64,000 nucleotides of DNA from Cladophialophora immunda (GCF_000835495.1 NW_015622545.1:1240001-1304000); one strand, 5' to 3'; counted from the stretch's first letter, positions 1-10,961 are shown. The notes: generated by a model not told the origin, from the letters alone. A program made the numbers and translations.

Positions 1-2
1 AG

Positions 3-395
3 GGGGAGCTCATTGTGCTGGATCCCGAGGCCGTCGCCCTCGCGGCCGGCGACGAGAAGGCGGCGCTGGCGTGGCGCCGCGGCGTCGGCGCCCTGCCGCG
101 GTGGACGGGCCCCATAGCAGACGAGGAAGAAGGAAAAAACCCTGTTGTCGTCGTAGAGAAGAGTCAGAACAGGAGCCAAAGAAGCATGAAGGCGCCGGAC
201 TCGCTGTCATACCGCTACAACTGCGACACCATGCCGCTCGGAGTGGAGGCCCTCAAGAAGATGTTGGCCGCTACCGCGCAGCTGAAGGCGAACAAGAGGA
301 AGATCCAGAGGAAGATCTGGGAGGTGAAGGAGGCGCGTGACAAGAAGAAGAAAGAGGAGGAAGAGCGCGAGATAATAACGAGAGGCTCGTGGTAA
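3..395 (+). CDS. C-terminal end of an unrecognised protein, cut by the left edge
   Basis: The frame is open from base 3 to a TAA at 393-395 and encodes about 130 residues. The first 40 codons are strongly GC-rich at the third position, as expected for real fungal coding sequence. The end is a charged, probably coiled segment with runs of lysine and glutamate (near KKKKEEEERE). The start lies outside the window, and an intron between about 120 and 230 cannot be excluded because codon style changes there. No domain is recognised. Two overlapping frames are also open but lack the codon bias. Confidence 0.45.
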   Translation, partial: GELIVLDPEAVALAAGDEKAALAWRRGVGALPRWTGPIADEEEGKNPVVVVEKSQNRSQRSMKAPDSLSYRYNCDTMPLGVEALKKMLAATAQLKANKRKIQRKIWEVKEARDKKKKEEEEREIITRGSW

Positions 396-1428
396 ATGAA
401 GCAATGGGTGTGTTCCTGCTCAGACGTGTGCAGCGAGCCTCTGACACAAGCCCCTGGCACGGGCCTCTGGCGCGGGCCTCTGGCGCGGGCCACTCGGGCT
501 TGACAAACTCATCCATGGACCATAATCCAACCATATCAGGTCTTCAGGAACATGAGTTCGACATAGTCTCTTGATCAGCGATTATACCACCAGCCTTAGC
601 ATTATTTTGCCACGAGAATAATTCGCTAAAACGAACGAACGCCTTGAGATATGGTGAATGCATGCAGACGGTGCGTGCATATACTCTGGTATATGAGTTC
701 TGCGTGCGGCCAGGGCTGAAATCCCCAATATGCAGTGACAGGGAAATGAAATGGACGGAATTGGACGAAGGAGGGGGCGTGTGCGGCGAGGGACTGGGCG
801 AAGGACGAATGGATGCTCGTCGACTGGGCCACCGACACGGAGCGCGTCGTCCTGTTGGAAAGGTCTGCCCAGTAAGATCCACCAACGTCGCGTCAGAGAT
901 TCCCTTCTCCTTCGTAGATCATCCAGTCACGTCAGCTAATAAATGAGGAAGCCACGTTAACACCGCGAGTTGCTGAATAGACCAGTTTACCACCACCCAG
1001 GGTATGACGGTGCGGCTATGAGTGCGGTGAATTAGGAATGAGTGGCGGCCGCAAGTGCCTGCATCAGCTCGAGGCTCGACCGACCATGCCTGCAAGGGTG
1101 GGAATATATCTGTTGAAGAGGGGACTTGTCTCAAATTCCTCGCACCTGGCTATCGGTGTGGTATGTATGCGTCAATAGATCGATTTCTTTATCATTATCC
1201 GTTCCCCGTTCCCGTGGTCTCTCTCGTTTTTCGCCGGTTGAAACGTTGTCTCTATTCAGTTTCTGCGTCTTCCAAAACCTCGTTTTTCCGTCTTCCTGTC
1301 GCCGCGTTGCTGCGTGCCACGGGCATTTTTGTCCCGGCCGATTTCATTCGCTCCGCACTGCTGGACAGACCAGTACCGACAGTGCCATTAGCCAGCGAAC
1401 TACCCATCCATAGTCCATACCGATCGAA
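396..1428. other. No gene recognised
   Basis: Several short overlapping frames exist on both strands but none has convincing codon use or a known motif. Bases 1180-1320 are pyrimidine-rich and lie immediately upstream of the ATG at 1429, which would suit a fungal promoter or 5' UTR. Confidence 0.4.
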
Positions 1429-3001
1429 ATGGTGACCGAGCGAACGTCACTTCTGGGTCTGACGAAAGGCGACAGTAGCGACGACCGTTCTAACAACCAC
1501 GGCCGTGCCTCCAACAACCATACCGCCAACGGCCATACCACCAGCAAAGATGACACCAATGGGCAAGACACCACAAACAACAATGACAACATGGAACCCC
1601 CTACCGGCGATGTGGCTGCCGATACCTTACCTCGATACCATCTATACCGCCATCGCCTCGCCCTTGCCTGGAGCGCAATTTGCCTGGTGGTGCGTCTGAT
1701 GTGTGGAATGGACAAGCGTCTGGACAAGCACACCGTCCGAAAGCTTAGAGAAATCGTGTGGTATCTAACACTGGCCATCCTCAATGCTATGTTTCAGTCC
1801 TATTTTCTTCCATGGTTCAAGCTCAGCGTGCTCTTGAATTTTTTTATCTCTGTCGGCGTCTCGGAGTTCATCAACTCCATCGTCGAGCTCGGCATCGGCC
1901 GCCATGTCCGAGCGCTCGGGGCGGCCCTCACCACCCACATTGTCGAACACGTATTCGGCTGGATCGAAGAGAAGACAGTGGAGGCGCCAAGGCAGAAGTC
2001 TCTCGCGCTTGTTAAGGAGTCGCTTCGAAAGTCGGACGGTCCTGGGAACTTTCTTTTTGCCGCCGCCAAGGGTCTTCAGGTTTCGGTCTCGGTATTCATC
2101 AGCGTGTGCTCCATCACATGGCCGAAGTTCAGGGTTTTGTCGATACCGTTCAGCATGGGGGTGACTGCAGTCTTCGTCGCGGGCCTGTTCGTTACACAGT
2201 GGTGGCTGTCGTGGGAGAACACAGAGTCTCAACAGGACTCGATCGACATTTTACCAAAACGTGTTAGCAGCCCAACACCTCTCAAACCTTATGTTATGAA
2301 TGGGTGGAACGCTTACTGACCTCTGATGATGTAGCATCAAACAACTGGGACCGAGGGCTCCCGTTAAGTCTAGTCCGACCCTCGAGGCCGGTCCCAAAAT
2401 TCATGGCTACCTCGATGGCAACTATGCTCCCGGTGCCGACAGCTATATCAATAGCGAGGCCGGTCCCTTCCTAGAAAAGACACCGAAGATCGTTGCCGAT
2501 TCCCAACTCAGCACCTCTTGCAGCAGGGTCCTCACGCTTTGGCAGAGGCAAGGGTGGATCGAAGTGGTCCGACGGCATCTCCTTCAGCTGCTTGTGTTCG
2601 GCATATCGGCCATTACGCGTGACATTCCTTTATGTTTCCGTCTCTGGCGCGATTGTCAGAGCCTCGATGGGGTGTTCCAGAAGTTCATCAACTCTATTGC
2701 TCAGCAGACGGTCGTATTCTAGGCCATCGTCACCTTGGATCAGGCGCTCTTGTCTCTCAACCAAGGCTACAAGTTTATGTGGGAGGCGGATGAGACCTTT
2801 TGGAAGGAAGTGAAGTGCAAGATGGGGCAATCGTTGCAGAAGACGGGGCAGAGGTTGCAACAGATGGGACGGCGGTTGCGGCAAATACGACTTGGTGTCC
2901 GGTCCAGGCCACAGCAGTTGCTACCAGTGTATGTTGAACAGCGACCACCTCGGCCGGGGCCTGGGTGCGATGGGGGCCCGAAGCGTTCTGCTACGATTTA
3001 A
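1429..3001 (+). pseudogene. Membrane protein gene, spliced, broken by an in-frame TAG
   Basis: The first block (ATG 1429) has a hydrophilic Asn/Thr/Asp-rich head of about 75 residues and then three or four hydrophobic stretches, around residues 78-98, 115-145 and 210-265, so a multi-pass membrane protein is likely. A second block follows a probable acceptor at 2334 (branch-like TTACTGAC at 2313-2320) and is open from 2335 to a TAG at 2720-2722. The same frame then continues to a TAA at 2999-3001, ending in a Gln/Arg-rich amphipathic tail. The donor is unresolved: phase fits GTGGGA at 2211 but not the nearer GT sites. The TAG could be a CAG changed by C to T, or it could be removed by a further intron. 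No family is recognised. Confidence 0.5.
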
Positions 3002-4279
3002 AGAAGGGGGGGCGAGCACTCTGAAGTCTACTCGAGTTGGTTGAGAGGGGATTTGGGGCTCGACCGGACAAAGAGGGCCGGTTAAAACAGTGACATCATA
3101 TAGATGGCCCTGGAGTCTTGATGGATGGCGGGGACGCAGGCTGGCCGGCTTCCCAACGACATATATGTAATGAGTGAGTGGGGGGAACTGCCTCACGGGG
3201 CCACAGTTTTTTTTTCCGAGACAGAGAGAGAGGGGAGGGAGAGAGGAAAGAACATTCCTTGCATATCCATTCCTTACATCATATCCACTTTCACTTCTTC
3301 CACTTTGCTTAGCCGTGGGCAGCGCGAATTCTTCAATCCTCTGGCCGGCCTGAGTGGCTCTCGACCCGAGGACTGTGCTAATGGTCATGCGTCTACATGA
3401 GCGAGCTGTCTCTGATTCGGTAGCGAAGATACAGATGGAAAGTAAGAATCCAAGGCACTAATGGAGTGACAGCATAAGAATGGAACGCATAGAGTTCGAA
3501 CACAAGGCACCGAAGCGCGATAGCATAAGCTGCAGGCCCTACGGCCCTAAAAATACCTAGGTATGCGAGACACCACTACGTCCACCGAAAGCCGAAGTAC
3601 GCTATAGCAAGCATAACCACGATGATACCGAGATGATAGGTTACATATTAAGCATAACTACGGTGCCACTAGTGCGATGCCAGGGACCAGGTGAGACCAA
3701 AGGATTAGACATAGGGTAGGAGCAGCGACGGCAAGGCAGATTTGAGGGTCTGGGATGCATTTGTAGGCGTCGGTCACGGTGCGAGCTGGTCTCGCCGGAC
3801 AAATCAGGCCTGGCCCTGACACAACACCGCATCCTGCTGCTGCACGTAGTTGACATGCGCTCCTGAGAGCGGCATTCAGCGTCGTAGCGGTGAATCTGGA
3901 GGACGTCGTGAGGCCGCGACGGTCATGGAATGGGCGCTTCGTTTTGTCCCCGCAATGTAGATGCGTTCTACGGCCATGTCGACTTGGACTGGAGTTGAGT
4001 TTGGCTGGGCAGACGGGGTTCACATGATGGTTGGAATGGCGTGGAATGGCGTGAGATGGTTCACGGTATGGAATAGCGTCGCACATCATGGTGCATGTGT
4101 TGGCAAATGCGTTGGCATATCCACAAATGTGCTGGCAAGCAGAGAGGATGCGTCCTGGAGGCGGAGGGGAAGTTCTGGAAGCAGAGAAGTTCTAGAAGCA
4201 AAGAGTGCTTACGTGGCGTTATGGACCCGTCAGGGTTCGAGTCTTTACTTGCGTAGTATGCAATCGACATGGTAGCGCT
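3002..4279. other. No gene recognised
   Basis: No frame here looks coding. Bases 3190-3250 contain a T-run and a GA-rich tract. Bases 3400-3650 are rich in CATAAG/GCATAA words. Nothing else is supported. Confidence 0.4.
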
Positions 4280-4870
4280 CGCAGACTCACCGCTCACAGC
4301 GTGTAGTATAATTCGTCGAGCTAGTGTAAGGTCCATACGTAGGAATCGAGCTGATGTATACAATACATTATGGAACCGATAGTCTAGCTCGCTTAGAGTT
4401 AGTAGCTAGACTTAGAAATTATAAAAGGTAGTCGTATAGAGATTAGCACTAAGGCCCTTATCGTAGCTAATAAATTAAGTATGTATATAGCTAGCTACGG
4501 GATTCTTAAGGCCAGAGTCTACGAAGGAATGTGTAAACGTATAAAGTCCTGGGATTATTGTACTACATAAGCGGGCGTCTAAAGTCTTAAAAGTATAAAA
4601 AGGTGTATAAAAGTACTAATAGGATGGTCACACTACATACGTTAGTATATAAAAGGCCTATTAGGGATATTTTATGCATAGGCTGGCGTGATAAGTCCTA
4701 TCAGGATGGTCATAATGTATACGCTAGTGTGTAAAAGTTCTATTAGGGATCATCGTATTGGCTAGTGTGCAAAATCCTGTGAGGCATTCCAGCGTGTAAG
4801 TAGCACCTGCTAGCGTCCAAAATCCGCCAAAGGAATAGCGTGCCATGGCCCAGTCATGCTAGGGCAATTC
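4280..4870. repeat. AT-rich relic tract with a 48-bp unit repeated at 82-bp spacing
   Basis: This is one of the most AT-rich stretches in the window and is crowded with stops and with TAGCTAGC-like words. A 48-base segment at 4621-4668 (AGGATGGTCA near its start, TTAGGGAT at its end) recurs at 4703-4750 with about ten differences, mostly transitions. The TTAGGG words are single and scattered, so this is not a telomere array. It resembles a mutated old repeat. Confidence 0.5.
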
Positions 4871-5336
4871 GACCCTTAGTGACCCCGGAATCAACAGCTG
4901 CAAATGCGGGAGTTGCACCCCGTTATCCTGCGGGAGCCGCGCGAACGAAAAAATATTGAGCAAATTAATTCTCTGTTAGTATGCGCCAGTAGCGGCAGCG
5001 AGAAGTCCCAACAGTGAGCCCGTAGACCCATCGAGCAGCTGCGCCAGTCGCGCGAGTGTAAAATTTGAGAGCAAGTTACCCCGCTGATATGGAGCCAATA
5101 AGACGGTCGTTCTCTGCACGTGGCCGAAAGAGTATACCTGGCTCGAAATGTGGTGGCTGCCAGCCACGTAGGCAGCTCAGATGCCCAAAATAGGGCATAT
5201 TTGGCCAAGTTCCGGGCAATTTGGGGCAAATCTGGCTAAAAACTGCGCGAATTTGCGCAAAGTAGCTCTGCAACACCAAAGTGAGAGAAGCAATCGCCGC
5301 TGCAGGTCTTCGGCCGCTCCGAGAGTCGGCGTAGGC

Positions 5337-5575
5337 GATAGGTCACATTTTGGGGTGCAAAATGCCGTTTTTCGTCCAAAAAAAAAGATCTGTCACACTT
5401 GGGCGCTGTCTTTCCGTCAAGAAATACGATATATCACACTTTGGGGACGGTTTCGAGGAGAAAAAGTGACAGCTCATATGTTCCAAGGAAGGGAAACTGA
5501 CAGGTCATATTTTGAGGACGAAGCTGGCAGATCATATTTTTGAACGGCAAAATATGATAGGTCACATTGCAAGGG
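5337..5575 (+). repeat. Seven-fold degenerate GATAGGTCACATTTTGGGG array
   Basis: A motif close to GAYAGRTCAYAYTTTG starts at 5337, 5387, 5428, 5468, 5499, 5526 and 5556, several times followed by GGGGACGG or GAGGACG. Spacing falls from 50 to about 30 bases, and the sequence between copies is dissimilar. The core is conserved while the spacers are not, which is unusual for a simple minisatellite. Confidence 0.6.
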
Positions 5576-5579
5576 AAGC

Positions 5580-5768
5580 GCAGACCAGGCTGAACAGCAC
5601 AGACCAGGGCAGGGCATGGATAGTAGGCTGAGCAGGCAGAGCAAGCAGAGCAGAAGAGGCTGCCAACCAGGCCAAGACTGCAATCATGATAACAGTGCCG
5701 GAATGCGGGTTTCCAGTTGGCAAGTGAGCAAGTTCTCAAGTGAGCAAGTTTTCAAGTGAGCAAGTTTT
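5580..5768. repeat. CTGC/GCAG tract followed by a 16-bp triplet repeat
   Basis: Bases 5620-5660 are built from GCAGGCAGAGCA-like words, the reverse complement of the CTGCCTGCT array at 48633-48713, with further loose similarity (CAGACCA, CAGGGCA) nearby. At 5721-5768 a 16-base unit, CAAGTGAGCAAGTTTT, occurs three times head to tail. Confidence 0.6.
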
Positions 5769-6396
5769 GTTTTCGCTGACAAAGTTCAAGTGCAAAGTTC
5801 AACTGGCGATGGAACTCGGACAAGTACGCCATCAAGTTTGCAAGATGTGGGTGGGTGGGTGAGTGAGTGCGCTACAGAGAGTTGAGTGCTGGGTGCCAGG
5901 AAAAAGTTCGAAGTTCTGCGGGTGCCTGAGTTCCTACGTCTACCTAAAGTCTAAATTCTGCGAGTGCCCTTCTCCCTGCCCCCTTCTCCCTCTACCCTAC
6001 CCTCCCCTGCCTGCACTGCTATAGACTGCGCTGTGACTACGGTGCACTCACTTACTACACTAAGCTCCCTCAAATTCAGCGTCCGATCCCTATTAAACAC
6101 CACCTCTTCGACGCAATACCTCCCTCTTTTCGCCCTCTTCCTTCGATTATCCGTTCTATATCTTCTAAAATCCCAACTATATCCGTATCCGCACCTACAG
6201 ACCGAAGCCTCCTTTCAAGAGTTGACCGCGCCGCCAGAAGCCGGAGAGTGCGAGCCAGCATAATTAATATTGCATATTCACAATCCTCACTATCCAGTAA
6301 GTACCTCCATAAGACCATCACCTATAGATTGAGGCCTCCATTCACACTATTTTATTATGTACTTGGGAACTACGAAACTAACCCTGCGCGAAAGAT

Positions 6397-6702
6397 ATGT
6401 CTTCAAACCCATCCAGCAGCGAACAAGGGCACGAGAGCGAGGAGATGCTTCACGATGCGTACGAAGCGCTAAGAGCGGCGGAGGCTGGGGAGGAAGAGAA
6501 AATGAAAATTGTGAGTCGTTGGCTCGAAGCCGTTGAGGCTAGCCTTCGGGCTCAAAATACAGAATCGGAGCGGGAGAGCAAAGAGATGCTTCTCGATGCC
6601 CATGAATCATCGTTCAGGGCGGAGGCTCGAGAGGAAGAGCGGACGGAAGCTGGGGTCTCATGCTGCAAATCTTCTTTGGGTAGCGCGTATAAAGTACGAT
6701 GA
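6397..6702 (+). CDS. Small acidic protein with repeated MLLDA.E motif, copy 1
   Basis: This 101-residue frame starts at an ATG 30 bases after a pyrimidine-rich leader that is itself duplicated upstream of copy 2. It contains two internal repeats, EEMLHDAYEALRAAEA and KEMLLDAHESSFRAEA, each followed by EE-rich sequence and in the first case by VSRWLEAVEA. The shared plan with the product at 7561 suggests both were once translated. The repeat is E/R-rich and probably helical. The last 15 residues look accidental, so the true end may lie in another exon. No known family. Confidence 0.4.
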   Translation: MSSNPSSSEQGHESEEMLHDAYEALRAAEAGEEEKMKIVSRWLEAVEASLRAQNTESERESKEMLLDAHESSFRAEAREEERTEAGVSCCKSSLGSAYKVR

Positions 6703-6760
6703 GATTGTGCTACGCCCAGAATTTCAACTTTTTCCAGGCACTCACTCTGCACCCAGCACT

Positions 6761-6949
6761 ATGCCGGCCGGAAAAGACTTCCGGGATATCACAGTCACAG
6801 ATCCAATCGATGTGATAGCCTCAACAGGCAATGAGTTGATGAAATTGCAGTACGAAGGACTATCTGAAAAGGTTGAGGTTCTGTGTGCGAAACAATATCT
6901 CAAATGGCACGTGATCGTGCCAAGACATCTGATCCTAGGTGGCACGTGA
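6761..6949 (+). CDS. Short ORF overlapping a dispersed repeat
   Basis: A 62-residue frame starts at ATG 6761. Its central part is the coding reading of the 187-bp repeat shared with 31812-32000. The reading (for example LMKLQYEGLSEKVEV) is fluent, and the other copy keeps most of it but carries indels. It may be the tail of a larger gene carried by the element. Coding status is uncertain. Confidence 0.25.
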   Translation: MPAGKDFRDITVTDPIDVIASTGNELMKLQYEGLSEKVEVLCAKQYLKWHVIVPRHLILGGT

Positions 6950-6979
6950 CAGTCCCAAGGGATCAGTGGTCCGTGACAA
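6793..6979 (+). repeat. 187-bp dispersed repeat, copy A
   Basis: It matches 31812-32000 in inverted orientation over nearly its full length, with CAGTCAC at one end and GTCCGTGACAA at the other. The last 70 bases hold short inverted repeats with CACGTGA and GTGCCAAG words. It is probably a small transposon or its end. Confidence 0.65.
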
Positions 6980-7560
6980 CTGCGCTACACTACGCTGCAC
7001 TGCTGTAGGCTGCGCTGTGACTGCGGTGCACTCACTACACAGAACTCCCCCAAACTCAGCGTTCGATCCCTGTTTGACACCACCTCTTCGCAATAACTGC
7101 CTCTTTTCGCCCTCCCGCTTCGACGGTTCTCCGTTTATTGACAATTCGATACAATCGACCCAATGCCTGCCACTTCTACTTCGATTAGCAGCGTACGACG
7201 AGTGTCCGATAATTCGACACAATACCTCCCTCTTTTCGCCCTCTTCTTTCGATTATCCGTTCTACATCTTCTGCAATCCTAACTACATCCGTATCTATAC
7301 CTACAGACCGAAACCTCCTTTTAAGAGTCTACCGCACCACCAGAAGTAGGTGAGTCGACCGAGCCACCATAACTAATATTACATCTTCACAATCATCACT
7401 ACCCAGTAAGTAAGTACCTCTATAACACCAACACCTACAGACCAAGGCCTCCATTCAAACCTTTTTCTAATTGTGTATTTAAGAATTACGAAACTAACCT
7501 TACGCGAAAGACATATCTTCAAATACATTTCTCAGCCAAAGAGGCAACGAGAGCAACGAT

Positions 7561-7761
7561 ATGCTTCTCGATACGTACGAACCGCCAGCTACGGCGGAGG
7601 CTCCAGAGGAGCCGATGGAAAGAGTGGTCCGTTGGCTCCAAGCCATCGAGGATGGCCTTCGGGCTCCCGAGAACGAGAACGAGGACGAGGATGAGGATGA
7701 GGATGAGAGGCTCCTGGACACCTTCGAGCACAAGCGGGCGCGAGAGGCCCAAACTAGTTAA
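7561..7761 (+). CDS. Small acidic protein with MLLDTYE motif, copy 2
   Basis: This frame of 66 residues is the tandem-duplicate counterpart of the ORF at 6397: MLLDTYEPPATAEAPEE then VVRWLQAIEDGLRAPE aligns with MLHDAYEALRAAEAGEE then VSRWLEAVEASLRAQ. It continues into an ED dipeptide run and a second RLLDTFE motif. The upstream start methionine used in copy 1 is lost here. A third piece (EDEMLLDTF, about 8005) lies downstream in another frame after a further ED run, possibly joined through an intron between about 7755 and 7817. Confidence 0.4.
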   Translation: MLLDTYEPPATAEAPEEPMERVVRWLQAIEDGLRAPENENEDEDEDEDERLLDTFEHKRAREAQTS

Positions 7762-8086
7762 GACGACGACGAGGGCGACGAGGATGACGACGATGGCGTC
7801 ATCTTTATCTCAGCCAAGAGAGTGGCCTAGGAGTGGCGGGGCAATGCGCAATTGGTGCCTATACAACTTTCAACAACCACGTAAACCGTGGGAGTGCTCC
7901 GAGAGCGAGGGCGGCAGCGTGGCCGCAGCCGAGGAGAATTCGGCGACTGGAGAAGAGGAGGACGAGCAAGACGAGGACGAGGACGAGGACGGAGACGAGG
8001 ACGAGATGCTCCTCGACACCTTCTATCGTCCTGCCCCGCTTACCCCAATACTCGCAGCGTCTGCCGATTTGTCAACATGAGATCAA

Positions 8087-8640
8087 AGACCGCCAGGAAC
8101 GGCGCCGACTGGCAGAAAAGGAGGCGCGGGCGGCTGTTGGAAAGGACTGTAAGGAACGCCGCTGACTGGCAGAAAAGGAGGACGTTGGTTGTTGGCGAGA
8201 GCCACACTCAAGGTCAGGAAGCGCTTCCCACGCTGTGACTCTGCCCTCCGCAGCGGTAGTATTCTCGAGACGACCTGACCCGCCACCACAGGTGTTTCCG
8301 TCGGTGCTGCCCCAGCCAGCCCAGCCGCCTCCCGTAATCGCCAGGAGAACCAGCTTGAGGGCAGTTGCGTGCGAAGGGTCTGTCATTTCCACCTATGGGG
8401 AGGATAGACTAGGGCAAGGAGGGGAAGAAGCAGGCAAAGGGGACGCCCAAAGCATCAGCCACTGGACCAGCTTGACGACGACGACGACGACCCAGTCTCT
8501 ATGTCGATGATTCCGCCTCCTCTTCACACTCAAACCGCTGTTATCTGATGTCTCTGGTTTGAAAGGAATGTCTTTAGCACTCTTGTGGGACGTGGGACGA
8601 ATTAGGAATTGCTGGCTTCGCAGACTGTCCGGGCGCTGCT
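8087..8640. other. No gene recognised inside the element
   Basis: This stretch contains a 26-base near-repeat, CGCCGACTGGCAGAAAAGGA (8102 and 8159), separated by 57 bases, and a (GAC)n tract at 8475-8490. There is no convincing coding sequence. Confidence 0.4.
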
Positions 8641-9003
8641 AATCGAAGGAAGAGGGCGAAAAGAGGTAGGCCAATGATTGTATCGAGGGGTGGTGTCAAA
8701 TAGTCACATGGACAAAGAAAGTGCGGTTTGGATCGGACGCTAAATGTCTTTGAGGGAGTTCAGTGAAGTCTGTAGCAGTGCAGCGCAATTTACAGTAGAG
8801 TAGAGCGAGAACGGGGTAGGGAGAAGGGAGAGGGCAGAGGGAGAAGGGCACTCGCAGAATTGAGACTTTGGGCAAGCGCAGGCAGACGCAAACTTTTCCC
8901 GGGCACTCTGATATCCCGCACTCGCACTGTGCACGTCGGAAACCACTTCCAGAACTTCAACTTTCACCCACTAACTCCCCGCCCTTAGATACTCTAAGGT
9001 ATA

Positions 9004-9190
9004 GAAATCCGAAATCCGAAATCCGAAATACAGATCCGAGATCTAGAGAGCCACTTAAAAATCCGAGATTCAAGTATCCGAGATCTAAAAAATCCGAAAT
9101 CCGAGATTTGAGATCCGAGATTCCGATCCCAGATCCGAGATTTAAGTATCCGAGATCTAGAAATCCGAGATTTAGAGATCGACGATTTAG
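9004..9190. repeat. ATCCGAGATTT-type short tandem array
   Basis: At least fifteen variants of AATCCGAAATCC/ATCCGAGATCTAGA follow each other with irregular phase. The array lies 40 bases outside the right arm of the inverted-arm element. The same association with the end-like motif is seen at 34488-34560. Confidence 0.75.
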
Positions 9191-9519
9191 TCTTGTTCTG
9201 ACTTTTAGGCTATCAAGGGCGGTAGGTAACGAGGCGGATGACCCCGAACTCTGTCTGGATCAGCCCAGGCTAGGCTCAAAGGGCACTCTCTCTCTCTCAC
9301 CGTCGTACGCGGGCTCGGCTCTACCTATCATTCTCGGGGGGGAGAGAGAGAGTCGAGGGTGGGAGCCGTGGGCCGGCGAACGCAGGGTGGCAGAGCCTCC
9401 CTTGGGAATGTGGTGGTGTTCGAAGACACCGCGTAAAAGGCCAGACAGACTCCCTCGGTACGACCGGCGACCGCAACACTGCAGGTCGGACGCCGTGAGG
9501 GTGTTTGGGAGCCACACTT

Positions 9520-10235
9520 TTGCACTTTGACCACCTGTCGACCAAACACACACTCTTCGTCCTCCTTGAGTGTGTTGAAGTGTTTGATTGACTAACTTTT
9601 GGCATTGGCAACTTTTAGCATGGACCACTTTTAGTATGGACTAACTTTGATCACTTTCGCAACTTTGCACTTTGACCAACTTTTGTCTTGGGCCACTTTT
9701 GCGTGTTGACTAACTATCGACCAAAACCACACTTTTCGTACTCCTTGAATGTGTTGGAGCGTTTGATTGACCAACTTTTGGCATTGGCAGCTTTTGCACT
9801 TGGGCAACTTTTGGACTTTGGCCACTTTTGGCGAACCTGTCGACTGCAAAACTACTTGCCGATGCCGCCGCGAGTGTGTTTGTGTGTTTGATGGCCAAAC
9901 CTTTGCACGTTGGCCACTTTACCCTTGGGCAACTTTTGCACTTGGGCATTTTGACCACCTTTTGGCATGGGCAACTTTTGGCGTTGGCCACCTTTGCACG
10001 TTGACCACTTTTGCTCTCTTGCTCTTTGACCACTTTTGTCCAACTGTCGATCAAAAACACGCTTTTTGTACTCCTTGAGTGTGTGGGTGTGTTGGAGTGT
10101 TTGATTGACCAAACTTTGGGACTTGGGCAACTTTTGACATTGATCAACTTTGACCACTTTTGCCCTTTGACACCTTTTGTCTTGGGCAACTTTAGCATCG
10201 GCCACTTTGGCATCGACCACTTTTTGGCGTGTGGG
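9520..10235. repeat. Higher-order minisatellite of TTGGGCAACTTTTGCAC units
   Basis: The basic unit is 15-18 bases, close to CTTGGGCAACTTTTGCA, with NACCACTTTTG variants. Superposed on it is a longer unit that begins with a TGTCGACCAAA block followed by CTCCTTGAGTGTGT and GTGTTTGATTGACCAA, starting near 9532, 9717, 9838 and 10043. Long open frames across it on both strands are by-products of the repeat. A short copy exists at 61545-61620. Confidence 0.85.
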
Positions 10236-10960
10236 AAAAAAGTGGCACACACTCGCTCGCCGTCTCAAACTCGACACACGCACTGCCTTGTCGAAGCATC
10301 TCGTGGATCTTCGTCTCGTGCTGTCTCGCGCGCGTATCGGTGCGGTCGACGGCACGGCCACAGGGGCCTTGTGTTGCAATTTGTCTTTGCATCTTCGTGT
10401 CCTGCGCGGAATGCCGCTGGGGCAACTCAACTGGCCTGGCGAGAAGCGACCTGCTGGGCTGCTGGGCTGCTTCGTCGAGATCCTGCCTGCTTGCCTGCCT
10501 GCCTGCGAGCTACGGAATCGGCCTGGGCATTCGTTTTCGCGGCAAAGGCTGCCGTGCGTGCGACGCCGTCGGTCGGGGCTCCCGGTTGTTTTGCGGCGGA
10601 CACCATGGCGGCCCAGAGCGGCCCACAGCGGAGTGAGTCGTGGCCAGGGAGGGTCCAGGCCGCCACCGAGACGAGACGGCGGACCACATGGGCAATTCAG
10701 CGAGAACTTGAAGGGTGCGTGCCACCGGTAAGGGGGATGCCTCAGACTTGGGCGTGGCGGCACAACGAAGCGGCTCAGGGACCTCAGGTTATCCGGTCCG
10801 GCTGCGCGACCTGGACCTGGACCCACACGCGCCTGGTAGCGTGACTGACTGGTCGTCGCAGCCCACTCACTGGCCGGTGCATACACCTTCCCCGGAGCTG
10901 AGCTGCGCGGACGCCCGCGGCTTAAGGGCGGGATGGCTGGCGGCTGCATTGTGCCGTGCC
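10236..10960. other. GC-rich stretch, no gene recognised
   Basis: Overlapping frames on all strands are open because of high GC content. A CTTGCCTGCCTGCCTGC run lies at 10485-10508. No motif or intron pattern supports a gene. Confidence 0.4.
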
Positions 10961-10961
10961 C

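Larger units (their letters stand above)
5880..8960. mobile_element. Element with long inverted terminal arms, probably non-autonomous
   Basis: The left arm (about 5940-6158) and the right arm (about 8639-8886, inverted) share long blocks: AAATTCTGCGAGTGCCCTTC, CTGCACTGCTA.AGACT, AGCGTCCGATCC and CTCTTTTCGCCCTCTTCCTT. Outside each arm sits the dispersed AAGTTGAAGTTCTGG-type motif (5900-5925 and 8945-8960). The interior holds two tandem, diverged copies of an arm-plus-ORF module (6000-6700 and 6990-7760) encoding related acidic proteins, and no transposase is visible. Exact ends and target duplications cannot be fixed by eye. It could be a large MITE or foldback element, or an inverted duplication of a promoter region. 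Confidence 0.6.

Noticed and set aside
4660..4750. TTAGGG words as telomere repeats
   Set aside because: Only single TTAGGG words occur, inside an 82-bp spaced repeat. There is no tandem TTAGGG array anywhere in the window.
5337..5575. CRISPR array
   Set aside because: Spacing is irregular, the cores are degenerate and short, and the gene content is eukaryotic with spliceosomal introns.
9710..10949. Long open frames on both strands across the minisatellite
   Set aside because: All three longest frames follow the repeat unit and the GC-rich sequence next to it. No motif, intron or homology supports them.
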